DNA of 34,987 bases from contig CALKCX010000001.1 of assembly GCA_938083015.1 (NCBI GenBank), forward strand, positions 1-34,987. The letters are read 5' to 3'. The DNA comes from an uncultured Microcaldota archaeon (GTDB lineage Archaea; Micrarchaeota; Micrarchaeia; Anstonellales; J096). Every line of letters starts with the position of its first letter. Position 1 is the stretch's first letter. Made by a program: the position numbers and the translations under genes. Under the pieces are notes generated by a model. The model ran no database searches, was not told the DNA's origin, and worked only from the letters and a program-made list of their open reading frames with translations. Of this stretch, positions 22,876 to 31,541 are shown piece by piece.

Positions 22876-24390
22876 ATGGGATTAGTACAGATTATACTGA
22901 ATAATACAGACATACTGGCATTGGGACTTGGTATAGGCCTGTCAGTAGCCTTAATAATATATTTTTACAATCTAATATTTAAGAAAGATCAGGCAAAGGT
23001 AAGTGAAACTATAAAAGATGTGGCAATTGTAATATTTTATATTATCGTATTATTCGTATTAGACAGTATATATAATGTCATGCTTGCCAATTGGTTAGGT
23101 TTATCTACAGTACCACCTGGTACTAATTTAAGATTAGCAGAAGCTGTAATATACAAAGACATAGATAAGTTTAGAGAGAGCTTAATGTACGTATACTTGG
23201 CCGATTTTATATTAAACTTATTTGGATCTTTTCATGTTCATATACATACTGCTTTAAATCCTGAGATGTCTTTGTTACCAGGTTCATCGATATTTAAACG
23301 TCTAGCAAATGCAACTGCCACATTGCTATCTGATAAAGCTGCTTTAGATCCGTATAAAAGTGAGACCGATTTAAATATATTTTCTGTATTCTTATCGCCT
23401 ATGCAAATGCTATATACTGCTTCTTATGGTATGTTTCTAATATTAGTATATAAATACGTTAAACTTACAATTATAACTTATCTTCCTATGATTATGTCTA
23501 TATTTGTTCCATTAGGTCTGTTATTGGTATTCTTACCTATTACTAGAAAAGTAGGTATGACAATACTGGGCTTAGCTGTTACTCTTTACTATCTATTCCC
23601 CGTATTTATAATATACGCGGATACTGTTTTGAGAAATATGCCAGATCTTGATTATAGATATATATCATCTTATATATCTCCTACTATAGTAGAATTTCTC
23701 GATAGATCTTCTTCTCCTCAAAATCCTTCTCAGCTAATAGGGTATAAATATGCTTTTATAGAGAGAGAAAAGCAATATAGTATGCAAAATATAAATCAAA
23801 TTGTTTCTGATAATAATTCAATAGCTGATAGTCAAAAGGAAACAATTGGCACAATATACTTGTATTCTTTTGTTGATGCTCAATCTATATGTGAAAACAA
23901 TGTTGATGATGAAATATGTAGAGAATATGAAACTGTAAACATAGGTAGTTTTAGATCTGAAAACTCTTTAGCACCTGTAGCATCTTTAGGGGGCAATATT
24001 TTGAAATTTGCTGCCTTAGCAAGAACTAGTGCAGCTATTAAAGAAGTATTGCAATCATCTTATGTTGTTGCAGTAACAAATCCAGTATTGCTTTTATTAA
24101 GAAACATAGCTAATATTGCTATAAACATAGCAATATCCACGATATATATTACGCAGATAATGCCTATTCCTGGAGTATCCCAGTTAATATACGGTGCTTT
24201 GAATATTCCGTTTATTCCATTTTTGATTTTCAAGACAATATTAGAAGTATTGATAATCGTATATAAAAACATTCTATATGGATCAATAACGATATTTTTA
24301 GATATATTCTTAATAATAACAGGTTATAGAGCTGTTGCTTCTATAATAGGAGCAGAACAAAGAATACTAGGTTTAGAGAAGGTGTTATAA
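22876..24390 (+). CDS. Large membrane protein A of the six-paralogue array
   Basis: 504 residues, with a central extracytoplasmic stretch between two groups of membrane helices. The N-terminal half has TM1 (about 15-35), a charged loop KDQAKVSETIK and TM2, then the exo loop NLFGSFHVHIHTAL. The array core motif sits at about 210-245: LPITRKVGMTILGLAVTLYY followed by LFP. A long polar loop (about 260-370) carries C-x8-C (SICENNVDDEIC). The C-terminal tag is GAEQRILGLEKVL. It is the most divergent copy in the core because Leu-Arg is replaced by LV. No family recognised; the TrbL/VirB6-like overall style is a guess. The stop overlaps the next ATG by one base. Confidence 0.75.
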   Translation: MGLVQIILNNTDILALGLGIGLSVALIIYFYNLIFKKDQAKVSETIKDVAIVIFYIIVLFVLDSIYNVMLANWLGLSTVPPGTNLRLAEAVIYKDIDKFRESLMYVYLADFILNLFGSFHVHIHTALNPEMSLLPGSSIFKRLANATATLLSDKAALDPYKSETDLNIFSVFLSPMQMLYTASYGMFLILVYKYVKLTIITYLPMIMSIFVPLGLLLVFLPITRKVGMTILGLAVTLYYLFPVFIIYADTVLRNMPDLDYRYISSYISPTIVEFLDRSSSPQNPSQLIGYKYAFIEREKQYSMQNINQIVSDNNSIADSQKETIGTIYLYSFVDAQSICENNVDDEICREYETVNIGSFRSENSLAPVASLGGNILKFAALARTSAAIKEVLQSSYVVAVTNPVLLLLRNIANIAINIAISTIYITQIMPIPGVSQLIYGALNIPFIPFLIFKTILEVLIIVYKNILYGSITIFLDIFLIITGYRAVASIIGAEQRILGLEKVL

Positions 24391-25466
24391 TGTTACCAAT
24401 CTTCAATACTCTAATATTAACATTAATCGGTATTGTTATAGCTTACATAATACTATTGTATCTTCTATCTAGATTGAGCAATAATGAAGAATTGAAAAAT
24501 AATTATAAGATAGAGATGCAACAATTGTTACTTAGTGTATTTCTATTTATAGGAATACAGGCCATTGCCAATATAGTAAATCTTTTTTACAATACATATA
24601 CTCAAGGTTTTGATTTATTCGATTATATATCAATACAATTGACTTTAATGCTTAGAAATCTTCATGAATTTGCAGCTCATCTTACATTGACAGCTACTTT
24701 AATGAAGATGTTTGGAGAATTTACAAATATAGGTTATCCTCATGGTAATTTTGGATCGGCAAAATTAGTAGCATACCCAGGAGTAGATATTTTATCATCA
24801 GTTACATTTCAAATTAGAGATTTAATGTTTATAGCTACTGGTGGATTAGTAGCACAATCTATATTAATGGATGTTATAAAGACGTTATCTTTAACATTGT
24901 TATTACCAATAGGTATTGTTCTTAGAATATTACCTATATTTAGACAGTTTGGTAATGAATTAATAGGTTTATCCGTATCTTTATATATAATCATGCCTCT
25001 TATATACGCTGTATTTTTCCAGACTATGATAGATTTAGCAAGCTATAGAGGGGGGTTTATCGAGAGATTCACAGCTTATTATTTAATGTTATCCGATAGC
25101 GATCCTACTATGCTAGCACCAGATAAGATGTTTGTAAAAATACAGAATAATACCAGTATAATGAATACGGCCAATGTTATAATGGATTATGCCGATAATC
25201 AATATTTTAAAGATATTAATAGTGAACTTGAAGGTAAAACTTCAAATCCAGATAAATTGTATAGGATGTTTGAATTGTACATGTCAACATCTCTTGTAAA
25301 AGCAGGTTATGTACTTGGACTTCCTATATCTTTTTTATTCGTATTTGGCCTATATATATACGCAGCAGGATTTTTAGTATTTGCATTTGGTCTACCTGGA
25401 TTTGCACTAGCAATAACATTGACAGCTGCTAAAAGTATAAGAGACTCTTTAGAGAGGTTGACTTAA
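24390..25466 (+). CDS. Membrane protein B of the six-paralogue array
   Basis: 358 residues. TM1 (about 7-29) is followed by LSRLSNNEELKNNYKIEMQQ, TM2, and an exo loop with NLHEFAAHLTLTATLMKMFGE, then two more helices. The core motif is at about 172-205: LRILPIFRQFGNELIGLSVS followed by LYIIMPLIY. A variable loop (about 215-300), two final helices and the tag KSIRDSLERLT complete it. It has the same order of elements as copies C-F but no exo-loop cysteine pair. It begins one base before the end of copy A's stop. Confidence 0.75.
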   Translation: MLPIFNTLILTLIGIVIAYIILLYLLSRLSNNEELKNNYKIEMQQLLLSVFLFIGIQAIANIVNLFYNTYTQGFDLFDYISIQLTLMLRNLHEFAAHLTLTATLMKMFGEFTNIGYPHGNFGSAKLVAYPGVDILSSVTFQIRDLMFIATGGLVAQSILMDVIKTLSLTLLLPIGIVLRILPIFRQFGNELIGLSVSLYIIMPLIYAVFFQTMIDLASYRGGFIERFTAYYLMLSDSDPTMLAPDKMFVKIQNNTSIMNTANVIMDYADNQYFKDINSELEGKTSNPDKLYRMFELYMSTSLVKAGYVLGLPISFLFVFGLYIYAAGFLVFAFGLPGFALAITLTAAKSIRDSLERLT

Positions 25467-25467
25467 T

Positions 25468-26664
25468 ATGCATCCTATTATACAATTGGTTATTCCGATT
25501 ATAATCATCTCGATAATAATATACGTCATTGCACAGTTATTAGCTAGAATACTAAACAAGCCCGATATAGTAATGTATGTAAACATGGAGCTTCTAAACA
25601 TAATGATCTTTTTAATACTTTTAATAATCATACTTTTCTTAATAGATAATATTGTATACTTATCAGTATTAACTTTAAATCCTGATGCTGAAAACGAAGT
25701 TTGTAAGGCAAACAACATACCTAATTATAGATGTCACATAGTTATTTCTGGTTACTTTCTTGAATCTATACTTAGAGAGCTTACCGATTATTATATTCAG
25801 TTAAATTCAATGGTTATGGTAAATAATTTCTTTAAGTATATGGGGGGTGTAAAAGGTATACAGGGTGACAAGTATATAAAAATACAGTTTAATCCCCTTG
25901 TGTATATCGTAGATGGTTATCTAGAGCCTATAATTAGACAAACCCAGACTATGCTGCAATTCGTATTGGCCCAATTTATAATATTATGGTATATCACTTC
26001 TCCACAATTCTTTATTGGCTTTTTAACATTCGGCGTTATATTAAGAGTATTTGCACCTACTAAAACAGCTGGTGGTCTAATTATTGCATTGATAATAGGT
26101 TTATATTACGTATTTCCTATGGCCTATGTATTATTAGATGTACATTATAGATACGCATACGATGGTACATATGGGTTTAATAAAATCAATACTTTTAGAG
26201 TTACTGAACATCTATTTTCTATATTTGGTCTACCATCTGGTCTTGATAAGGCCATTAATTCTATAACAGGATTTATAGATAAATATAAGGATACGCAAAA
26301 CATACCTGTTAATGAGGCAGAAGAAAGAATAGGAGGTATTGCAGCTACTTTATCACAATTATCTTCAGTAGCATCTATATTGTTAAAAGCAGCTGTTATG
26401 GTATCTTTTATGGTTAGTTACCAATTAATATCTATGTTTCCAGTAGCTACTTTAGGTTATGGTTTACTTATTGATATGGTCCCTTCTATTAAGAATAATA
26501 TCGTGAATATACCTGTTCTTCTTCTTAATATATATACGGAATTCTTTTTGATATTTGGTGTTTTAATATATATTGCATTAATAAGTACTGTGGCATTTGT
26601 AAAAACTTTATCTCCTATTCTGGGTGGTGACGTTGAAATTGCTGGTATTACTCGTATTATTTAG
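25468..26664 (+). CDS. Membrane protein C of the six-paralogue array
   Basis: 398 residues. It has TM1, the loop RILNKPDIVMYVNMELLN, TM2 and an exo segment with C-x9-C (EVCKANNIPNYRCHI), then REL/YYIQLNSMVMVNNFFKYMG, paralleling the RTL...ESMG stretch of copy F. The core motif is at about 190-220: LRVFAPTKTAGGLIIALIIG followed by LYYVFPMAY. A polar loop follows, then final helices and the tag GGDVEIAGITRII. It starts one base after B's stop (no Shine-Dalgarno visible). Its last codons contain the Shine-Dalgarno of copy D. Confidence 0.75.
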   Translation: MHPIIQLVIPIIIISIIIYVIAQLLARILNKPDIVMYVNMELLNIMIFLILLIIILFLIDNIVYLSVLTLNPDAENEVCKANNIPNYRCHIVISGYFLESILRELTDYYIQLNSMVMVNNFFKYMGGVKGIQGDKYIKIQFNPLVYIVDGYLEPIIRQTQTMLQFVLAQFIILWYITSPQFFIGFLTFGVILRVFAPTKTAGGLIIALIIGLYYVFPMAYVLLDVHYRYAYDGTYGFNKINTFRVTEHLFSIFGLPSGLDKAINSITGFIDKYKDTQNIPVNEAEERIGGIAATLSQLSSVASILLKAAVMVSFMVSYQLISMFPVATLGYGLLIDMVPSIKNNIVNIPVLLLNIYTEFFLIFGVLIYIALISTVAFVKTLSPILGGDVEIAGITRII

Positions 26665-27898
26665 TATATTATGGGCCAATTCATGTGATAACAATGGGTT
26701 TATTGATGAGACTTGTATAGAACAAGAAGTATTCGGTAAACCTGATGAAACTGTTATCAATAATATGATTAAAAAAATCTTTATTACTGCTAGAAATGCT
26801 ACAATAGGGTGGATAGATAATGTAATAGTAAACATGATAGGTCCTTTTACTGTCTGTAAAAACCCTTCTCCTATTAATATTGGTAATTTATTATCAACAG
26901 TAGCAACAATAATCATTATATCTTTTCTCTTAGTATTATTACTTCATTATATATATACTATGTTTAATACCTCTAGTAAATTCTCTATATTAGATGAGCT
27001 CGCTAATGGAATAATTACGCTATTATCTATTATAATAATAGCTGTCGTATTAAATTATTATGCTGTCAATAGTATATTTATCTATGCTAAAACATATGTT
27101 GTAGATGTGATGGTGAATTTCTCATTCTTTACCATGTTGTTAAAAACTATTGAAACAATGTTATTTGCATTGGCCAATATTGTATTACCTCTTGGACCAG
27201 CTGATGCTCGTGGTATATTCTCTATATCTTTCTCTCAACTGTTTTCAATAGTATTTAAATCTCTAGATGTGATTAAAACAATATTCTCAACAAGTATATT
27301 AGAATACGTATTTAAATTATTCTTACTATGTATAGGACCAAAAGTAATATTAGAAGTAATCTTACCTATAGCTGCATTACTTAGAGCATTTTACTTTACC
27401 AGACCAGGAGGAAATATGTTATTAGGCCTATCTATCGCCTTTATCGTAATATATCCTTTGATTATATACATATATTATAACATATATCAACATATCTCGA
27501 TAATATGGAATGTTTATTTTGCAGAATCAGCTTATAGGATGATTTCTGGAATAGCAATAGGATTAGTATTTGTACTTACTCCTTTAGCTGTTAAGGCCTT
27601 AGTTGTTACATCTTTTAATAAAATAGCAGATGTGGCAAATATAGGTAATATAATAAATGCGATAAATCAGAATGCCCAGACTTTACAATTTTTAGGTTTA
27701 AACATCGGGGGCATTATATCAATATTGCAATTTGTACCAGCTTTATACTTTTTAGTATTCGGGTATTTACAATTGGCATTGATAGCAGCATTGATATTAG
27801 GACCTCTTGCTTTATATCTTACAGTATCTCTTACAGGTCAAATTAGTAAAGCTTTAGGTACTGAAATAAACATAGCTGCTTTATCTAGGTTGATATAA
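26633..27898 (+). CDS. Membrane protein D of the six-paralogue array, with signal peptide
   Basis: About 421 residues. The start is uncertain. The track uses GTG 26624, but GGTGGTGA at 26623-26630 looks like a Shine-Dalgarno, so I choose TTG 26633, giving the signal-like MKLLVLLVLFSILWANSC. It overlaps copy C by 32 nt. The mature N-terminus has C-x9-C (SCDNNGFIDETC) and another Cys in FTVCKNPSP. Two helix groups flank the core at about 248-280: LRAFYFTRPGGNMLLGLSIA followed by FIVIYP. The tag is GTEINIAALSRLI. It is the only copy with an evident signal sequence and a long secreted N-terminus, besides copy E's polar one. Confidence 0.72.
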   Translation: MKLLVLLVLFSILWANSCDNNGFIDETCIEQEVFGKPDETVINNMIKKIFITARNATIGWIDNVIVNMIGPFTVCKNPSPINIGNLLSTVATIIIISFLLVLLLHYIYTMFNTSSKFSILDELANGIITLLSIIIIAVVLNYYAVNSIFIYAKTYVVDVMVNFSFFTMLLKTIETMLFALANIVLPLGPADARGIFSISFSQLFSIVFKSLDVIKTIFSTSILEYVFKLFLLCIGPKVILEVILPIAALLRAFYFTRPGGNMLLGLSIAFIVIYPLIIYIYYNIYQHISIIWNVYFAESAYRMISGIAIGLVFVLTPLAVKALVVTSFNKIADVANIGNIINAINQNAQTLQFLGLNIGGIISILQFVPALYFLVFGYLQLALIAALILGPLALYLTVSLTGQISKALGTEINIAALSRLI

Positions 27899-27899
27899 T

Positions 27900-29291
27900 A
27901 TGATAGGTATTGACAATATTAATGGTACAAACATTGAAGATAATGTAAATTCTATGATAAACTTTATGATAAATCAGATATCAGTAACTTGTACAGACCC
28001 TATACAAGAGAGATGTGATTATGAATCTAAAGATATGACAAGTATATATCAAAACATTAAATCCAATATGGGAATATTGAAGACAGTTCATCAATCTATA
28101 ATAGATGCAATAGCTAAGATGATCGATTATCTTTATAGAACTACTACAGGTCAAGGAGATATGTTCGGAGACAGATATTGTTCTAGTTTAAACTTCAATT
28201 ACATAACCTCTGTTATCGGATTAGGTATCTTCTTAATATTAAGTTATCTATTAATAGAATTCGTAGCTAGGATAATAGGTAATAACAAATATCAGGCATT
28301 AGCTAGAAAAGAGATAGCAGATATATTAATATTATTACCTTTATTAATAGCTTTATTGTATTTGCCATGCATGATATATATTGATAATATAAGTATACAT
28401 CAAAGATCTTTATTATATATACATTCGGCAATATTCTCATCTTTCGTATCAATCATACCTTTAACGTATTACGCTGGTACTGTGGCCGCCCATAGTGTAA
28501 GTGTTGTTCAAAATCTAGGTGGAGGTGCTCCTCAAACTGCACCTTTAGCTAGTCAATATTATGAATCTGCTTTAGCATTGACTAGACAGGCCACAACGTT
28601 TTTAGCATTGTCATTTGTATGGGTAAATACATTTACATATCTCTACGATATATTTACTTATGGATTTGTTAGATATCTATTACCAATAGCTATCATATTA
28701 AGATTTATACCTTTTACTAGATCTTTAGGCGGTGGATTATTAGGTTTAATTGTAGCTTCCAATTTATTTATTCCAATAATATTTTCAATAAACTACGAGA
28801 TTATAAAGATGTTTGGTCCAGCATATTTTCATATGGATAATAATAAAGTTACGTTAAAATTCAACCCTTGGATAGAAATGGTATTATCTGTATTTGCCAG
28901 CGTATTCATATTGGCCTTAATAGTAAATCTAACCATGGCATTGAGATTTTTTGGTAATATTAAACACGCTATATCAAGATTTAGAATTTGGCAGACCATT
29001 AGACAAGGATTTAGAAGATTGTTAGGTTCTGTTATAGGTATAGGTGGAGGTGTATCTACTACCAGTATATCTATATTTGCATCAATATCATCTGTGACTA
29101 CTACATCTATTAGATTATTTGCATTTCAAATTCCTCTGTTAATACTAATAGCAATTCTCATCGTATCGGTAATAATATTCAATATATTATTGCCTACCAT
29201 AACATTCTTATTCCTTACATCTACTATTAAATACTTATCAGCTATATTTGGTGAAGAGTTTGATCTTGCAAACTTAACTAGGTTGGTGTAA
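27900..29291 (+). CDS. Membrane protein E of the six-paralogue array
   Basis: 463 residues. A polar N-terminal domain of about 95 residues carries Cys residues (SVTCTDPIQERCDYES and DRYCSSLNF), so it is probably outside the cell if the fold is like copy D. TM1, the loop RIIGNNKYQALARKEIADIL and TM2 match the other copies. The core motif is at about 265-295: LRFIPFTRSLGGGLLGLIVA followed by SNLFIPII. A basic stretch FRIWQTIRQGFRRLLGSVIG and serine/threonine-rich SVTTTSIR precede the last helices. The tag is GEEFDLANLTRLV. Its ATG is one base after D's stop. Confidence 0.75.
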   Translation: MIGIDNINGTNIEDNVNSMINFMINQISVTCTDPIQERCDYESKDMTSIYQNIKSNMGILKTVHQSIIDAIAKMIDYLYRTTTGQGDMFGDRYCSSLNFNYITSVIGLGIFLILSYLLIEFVARIIGNNKYQALARKEIADILILLPLLIALLYLPCMIYIDNISIHQRSLLYIHSAIFSSFVSIIPLTYYAGTVAAHSVSVVQNLGGGAPQTAPLASQYYESALALTRQATTFLALSFVWVNTFTYLYDIFTYGFVRYLLPIAIILRFIPFTRSLGGGLLGLIVASNLFIPIIFSINYEIIKMFGPAYFHMDNNKVTLKFNPWIEMVLSVFASVFILALIVNLTMALRFFGNIKHAISRFRIWQTIRQGFRRLLGSVIGIGGGVSTTSISIFASISSVTTTSIRLFAFQIPLLILIAILIVSVIIFNILLPTITFLFLTSTIKYLSAIFGEEFDLANLTRLV

Positions 29292-29292
29292 C

Positions 29293-30279
29293 ATGGAGCA
29301 ATATCAAATTGTAGCTATATCAATTGCTATGATTAGTGTAATACTAGCAGTATTACTATATCAAATATCGAAGATATTTAATCTACCAGGATTGAAGAGG
29401 TATTCTGAGATGTTTATATGGGAAGCGTTTTTAACAATACTTTTAGCTTTATTCTTATTCTTAATCTTAGATAAAGTTAATAGCTTTCTTTTTGACGTAT
29501 CTGTAAGTATGTTTAAAACTATAAATCTAGATGTTTCTAATGTTCAACACAAGAGTCCTATGGCATTAGCTAGAGAGGTATTAAGAACATTAATATCTGA
29601 TTGTTATCTAAACATGTACGGTTCTTATTTAATGGCAAGGGCAATTCTTGAATCTATGGGCAGCTCTCTATCAGAAGTAGGAGCAGAGAATACTAAATTA
29701 CCTACTAGTACGGCCGTATATTCAATAATATGGATGAAAGATCTATTGAAGTTATTCCATTTTTTAATATGGACAGGAATGGTAATGCTTAAGATCATGT
29801 ACTTCTTCTCTGCTTATTATCCAGTTTTGATAATGCTCGGCATAATATTAAGAGCTTTTGAACCTACTAAATCAATGGGAGCTTATTTAATTAGTTTAGG
29901 AATTGGATTATTTGTAGTATTTCCATTTGGGTATAATCTGGGGTTAGTAATAAATTATAATGAAATGTTATGTAATATGCCTAGAGAGATTAGAAATAAT
30001 ACTGAAATTGCAACTGGATTTTACAGTATGTTTGAAATAGGTGAAAATGCAAAAAGTTTTGTAGGAGTAGTTACAATGTTAAAGACTTTAACAGATTTTA
30101 CAATAGGTTTATTAGTAGCTCCGCATAAAGTAGTAGAATTAATATACGCTGTAACAGCAGTCACCTTAATAACTCCTCTTATAGCTTTTATAATAGCTTT
30201 GTCTTTCATAAACATATCTACTACTGCATTAGGGGGAAGAATTAGTGAAATCGGAAGAGGTCTGTTTAAGTTAATTTAA
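29293..30279 (+). CDS. Membrane protein F of the six-paralogue array
   Basis: 328 residues, the shortest copy and the clearest view of the common plan. TM1 (about 8-28), ISKIFNLPGLKRYSEMFIWE, TM2, then an exo helix LRTLISDCYLNMYGSYLMAR and ESMG, TM3-4, the core at about 184-215 (LRAFEPTKSMGAYLISLGIG followed by LFVVFPFGY), a short loop with EMLCNMPRE, TM6-7 and the tag GRISEIGRGLFKLI. Two loop cysteines could pair. It ends the operon; the serS promoter overlaps its stop codon. Confidence 0.75.
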   Translation: MEQYQIVAISIAMISVILAVLLYQISKIFNLPGLKRYSEMFIWEAFLTILLALFLFLILDKVNSFLFDVSVSMFKTINLDVSNVQHKSPMALAREVLRTLISDCYLNMYGSYLMARAILESMGSSLSEVGAENTKLPTSTAVYSIIWMKDLLKLFHFLIWTGMVMLKIMYFFSAYYPVLIMLGIILRAFEPTKSMGAYLISLGIGLFVVFPFGYNLGLVINYNEMLCNMPREIRNNTEIATGFYSMFEIGENAKSFVGVVTMLKTLTDFTIGLLVAPHKVVELIYAVTAVTLITPLIAFIIALSFINISTTALGGRISEIGRGLFKLI

Positions 30280-30283
30280 ATCT
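30274..30283 (+). promoter_or_regulatory. TATA-like box of serS overlapping the preceding stop codon
   Basis: atttaaatct lies about 17-26 nt before ATG 30300 and contains the TAA stop of membrane protein F. No Shine-Dalgarno sequence precedes serS, so a leaderless transcript is likely. Confidence 0.4.
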
Positions 30284-30299
30284 TTTCATATATTATATT

Positions 30300-31541
30300 A
30301 TGATAGACATAGATATTATTCGTAAAAACATAGATGTTGTTAAGAATAATCTAATAAGAAGAGGTTATTCTGTTGAAATAGTTGAACAACTTTATGATTT
30401 AGATAGGCAATGGAAAAATGTAAAAGAAACATTAGATAATGCTAGAGCTGAGAAGAATAAATTGACTAAAGAGATAGCTAAAAGTAAAAATCCAGAGAAA
30501 ATTGAAAATATAAGAAAACTAAATAAGACAATAGAAGAACTTGAAGAGAAAGAGAAGATATTGAATGAGAAGAGATTAGAATTATGGTATAATATACCAA
30601 ATATCCTTGACCCTACTGTACCTTTTGGTAAAGATGAGAATGATAATGTTGAAATAAGAAGATGGGGGGCCCCTAAAGAGGGAATAGAACATTATAATAT
30701 TGCTGAATTCATGTTTGAACATGGGGCAAAATTAGCTGGTCATAGGTTTACAGTATTAAGAGGTAATTTAGCTAGATTAGAAAGGGCATTGATTAATTAC
30801 ATGGTAGATCTTGCTGTAATGAATGGATATGTTGAAATGTCTGTTCCACATATGGTCAAACCCGAAATACTATTTGGTACTGGACAATTACCGAAATTTG
30901 AATTAGAATTGTATAGATTAGAAAGAGATAACTTATACCTTATACCGACTGCAGAAGTACCTTTGACTAATTTACATAAAGATGAGATATTGGAAGAGAA
31001 TGAATTACCTAAAAATTACGTGGCCTTTACCCCTTGTTATAGAAGAGAAGCAGGGGCCTATGGTAAAGACATAAAAGGATTGATTAGACAACATCAATTC
31101 TATAAAGTTGAGCTTGTTAAAATCACATTACCTGAGAATAGTAATAAAGAACATGAAAAGATGTTAATAGATGCTGAAATGGTACTTAAAGGATTAGAAT
31201 TACCTTATCGTGTTATATTATTATGTTCTGGCGATACTGGTTTTTCATCTGCAAAAACATACGATATAGAGGTATGGATGCCTGGACAAAATAAATACAG
31301 AGAGATAAGTTCTGTAAGTAATTGTACAGATTTTCAATCTAGAAGAATTCCATTGAGATTTAGAAGAGGCAATCAATTAGAATATCCACATACTCTAAAT
31401 GGTTCTGGAGTAGCTGTAGGTAGGGCATTAATAGCTATAATTGAAAATCATTGGGAAGATCGAGGTATAAGAATACCTAAGGCCCTTAGAGATTACGTTA
31501 AAACAGATTATTTAGAACTTAACCTTTTATCACGATCATAG
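30300..31541 (+). CDS. serS: Seryl-tRNA synthetase
   Basis: A 413-residue class II synthetase of the common bacterial/eukaryotic/archaeal type. The N-terminal coiled-coil arm (DIDIIRKNIDVVKNNL to EKEKILNEKRLEL) binds the long arm of tRNA-Ser. The catalytic part has class II motif 2, FTPCYRREAGAYGKDIKGLI with RQHQFYKVELVK, and motif 3, NGSGVAVGRALIAIIENHW. Near the end, FQSRRIPLRFRR is the usual SerRS stretch. It is not the rare methanogen-type SerRS. Its 3' end overlaps the convergent rtcB by 23 nt. Confidence 0.94.
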   Translation: MIDIDIIRKNIDVVKNNLIRRGYSVEIVEQLYDLDRQWKNVKETLDNARAEKNKLTKEIAKSKNPEKIENIRKLNKTIEELEEKEKILNEKRLELWYNIPNILDPTVPFGKDENDNVEIRRWGAPKEGIEHYNIAEFMFEHGAKLAGHRFTVLRGNLARLERALINYMVDLAVMNGYVEMSVPHMVKPEILFGTGQLPKFELELYRLERDNLYLIPTAEVPLTNLHKDEILEENELPKNYVAFTPCYRREAGAYGKDIKGLIRQHQFYKVELVKITLPENSNKEHEKMLIDAEMVLKGLELPYRVILLCSGDTGFSSAKTYDIEVWMPGQNKYREISSVSNCTDFQSRRIPLRFRRGNQLEYPHTLNGSGVAVGRALIAIIENHWEDRGIRIPKALRDYVKTDYLELNLLSRS

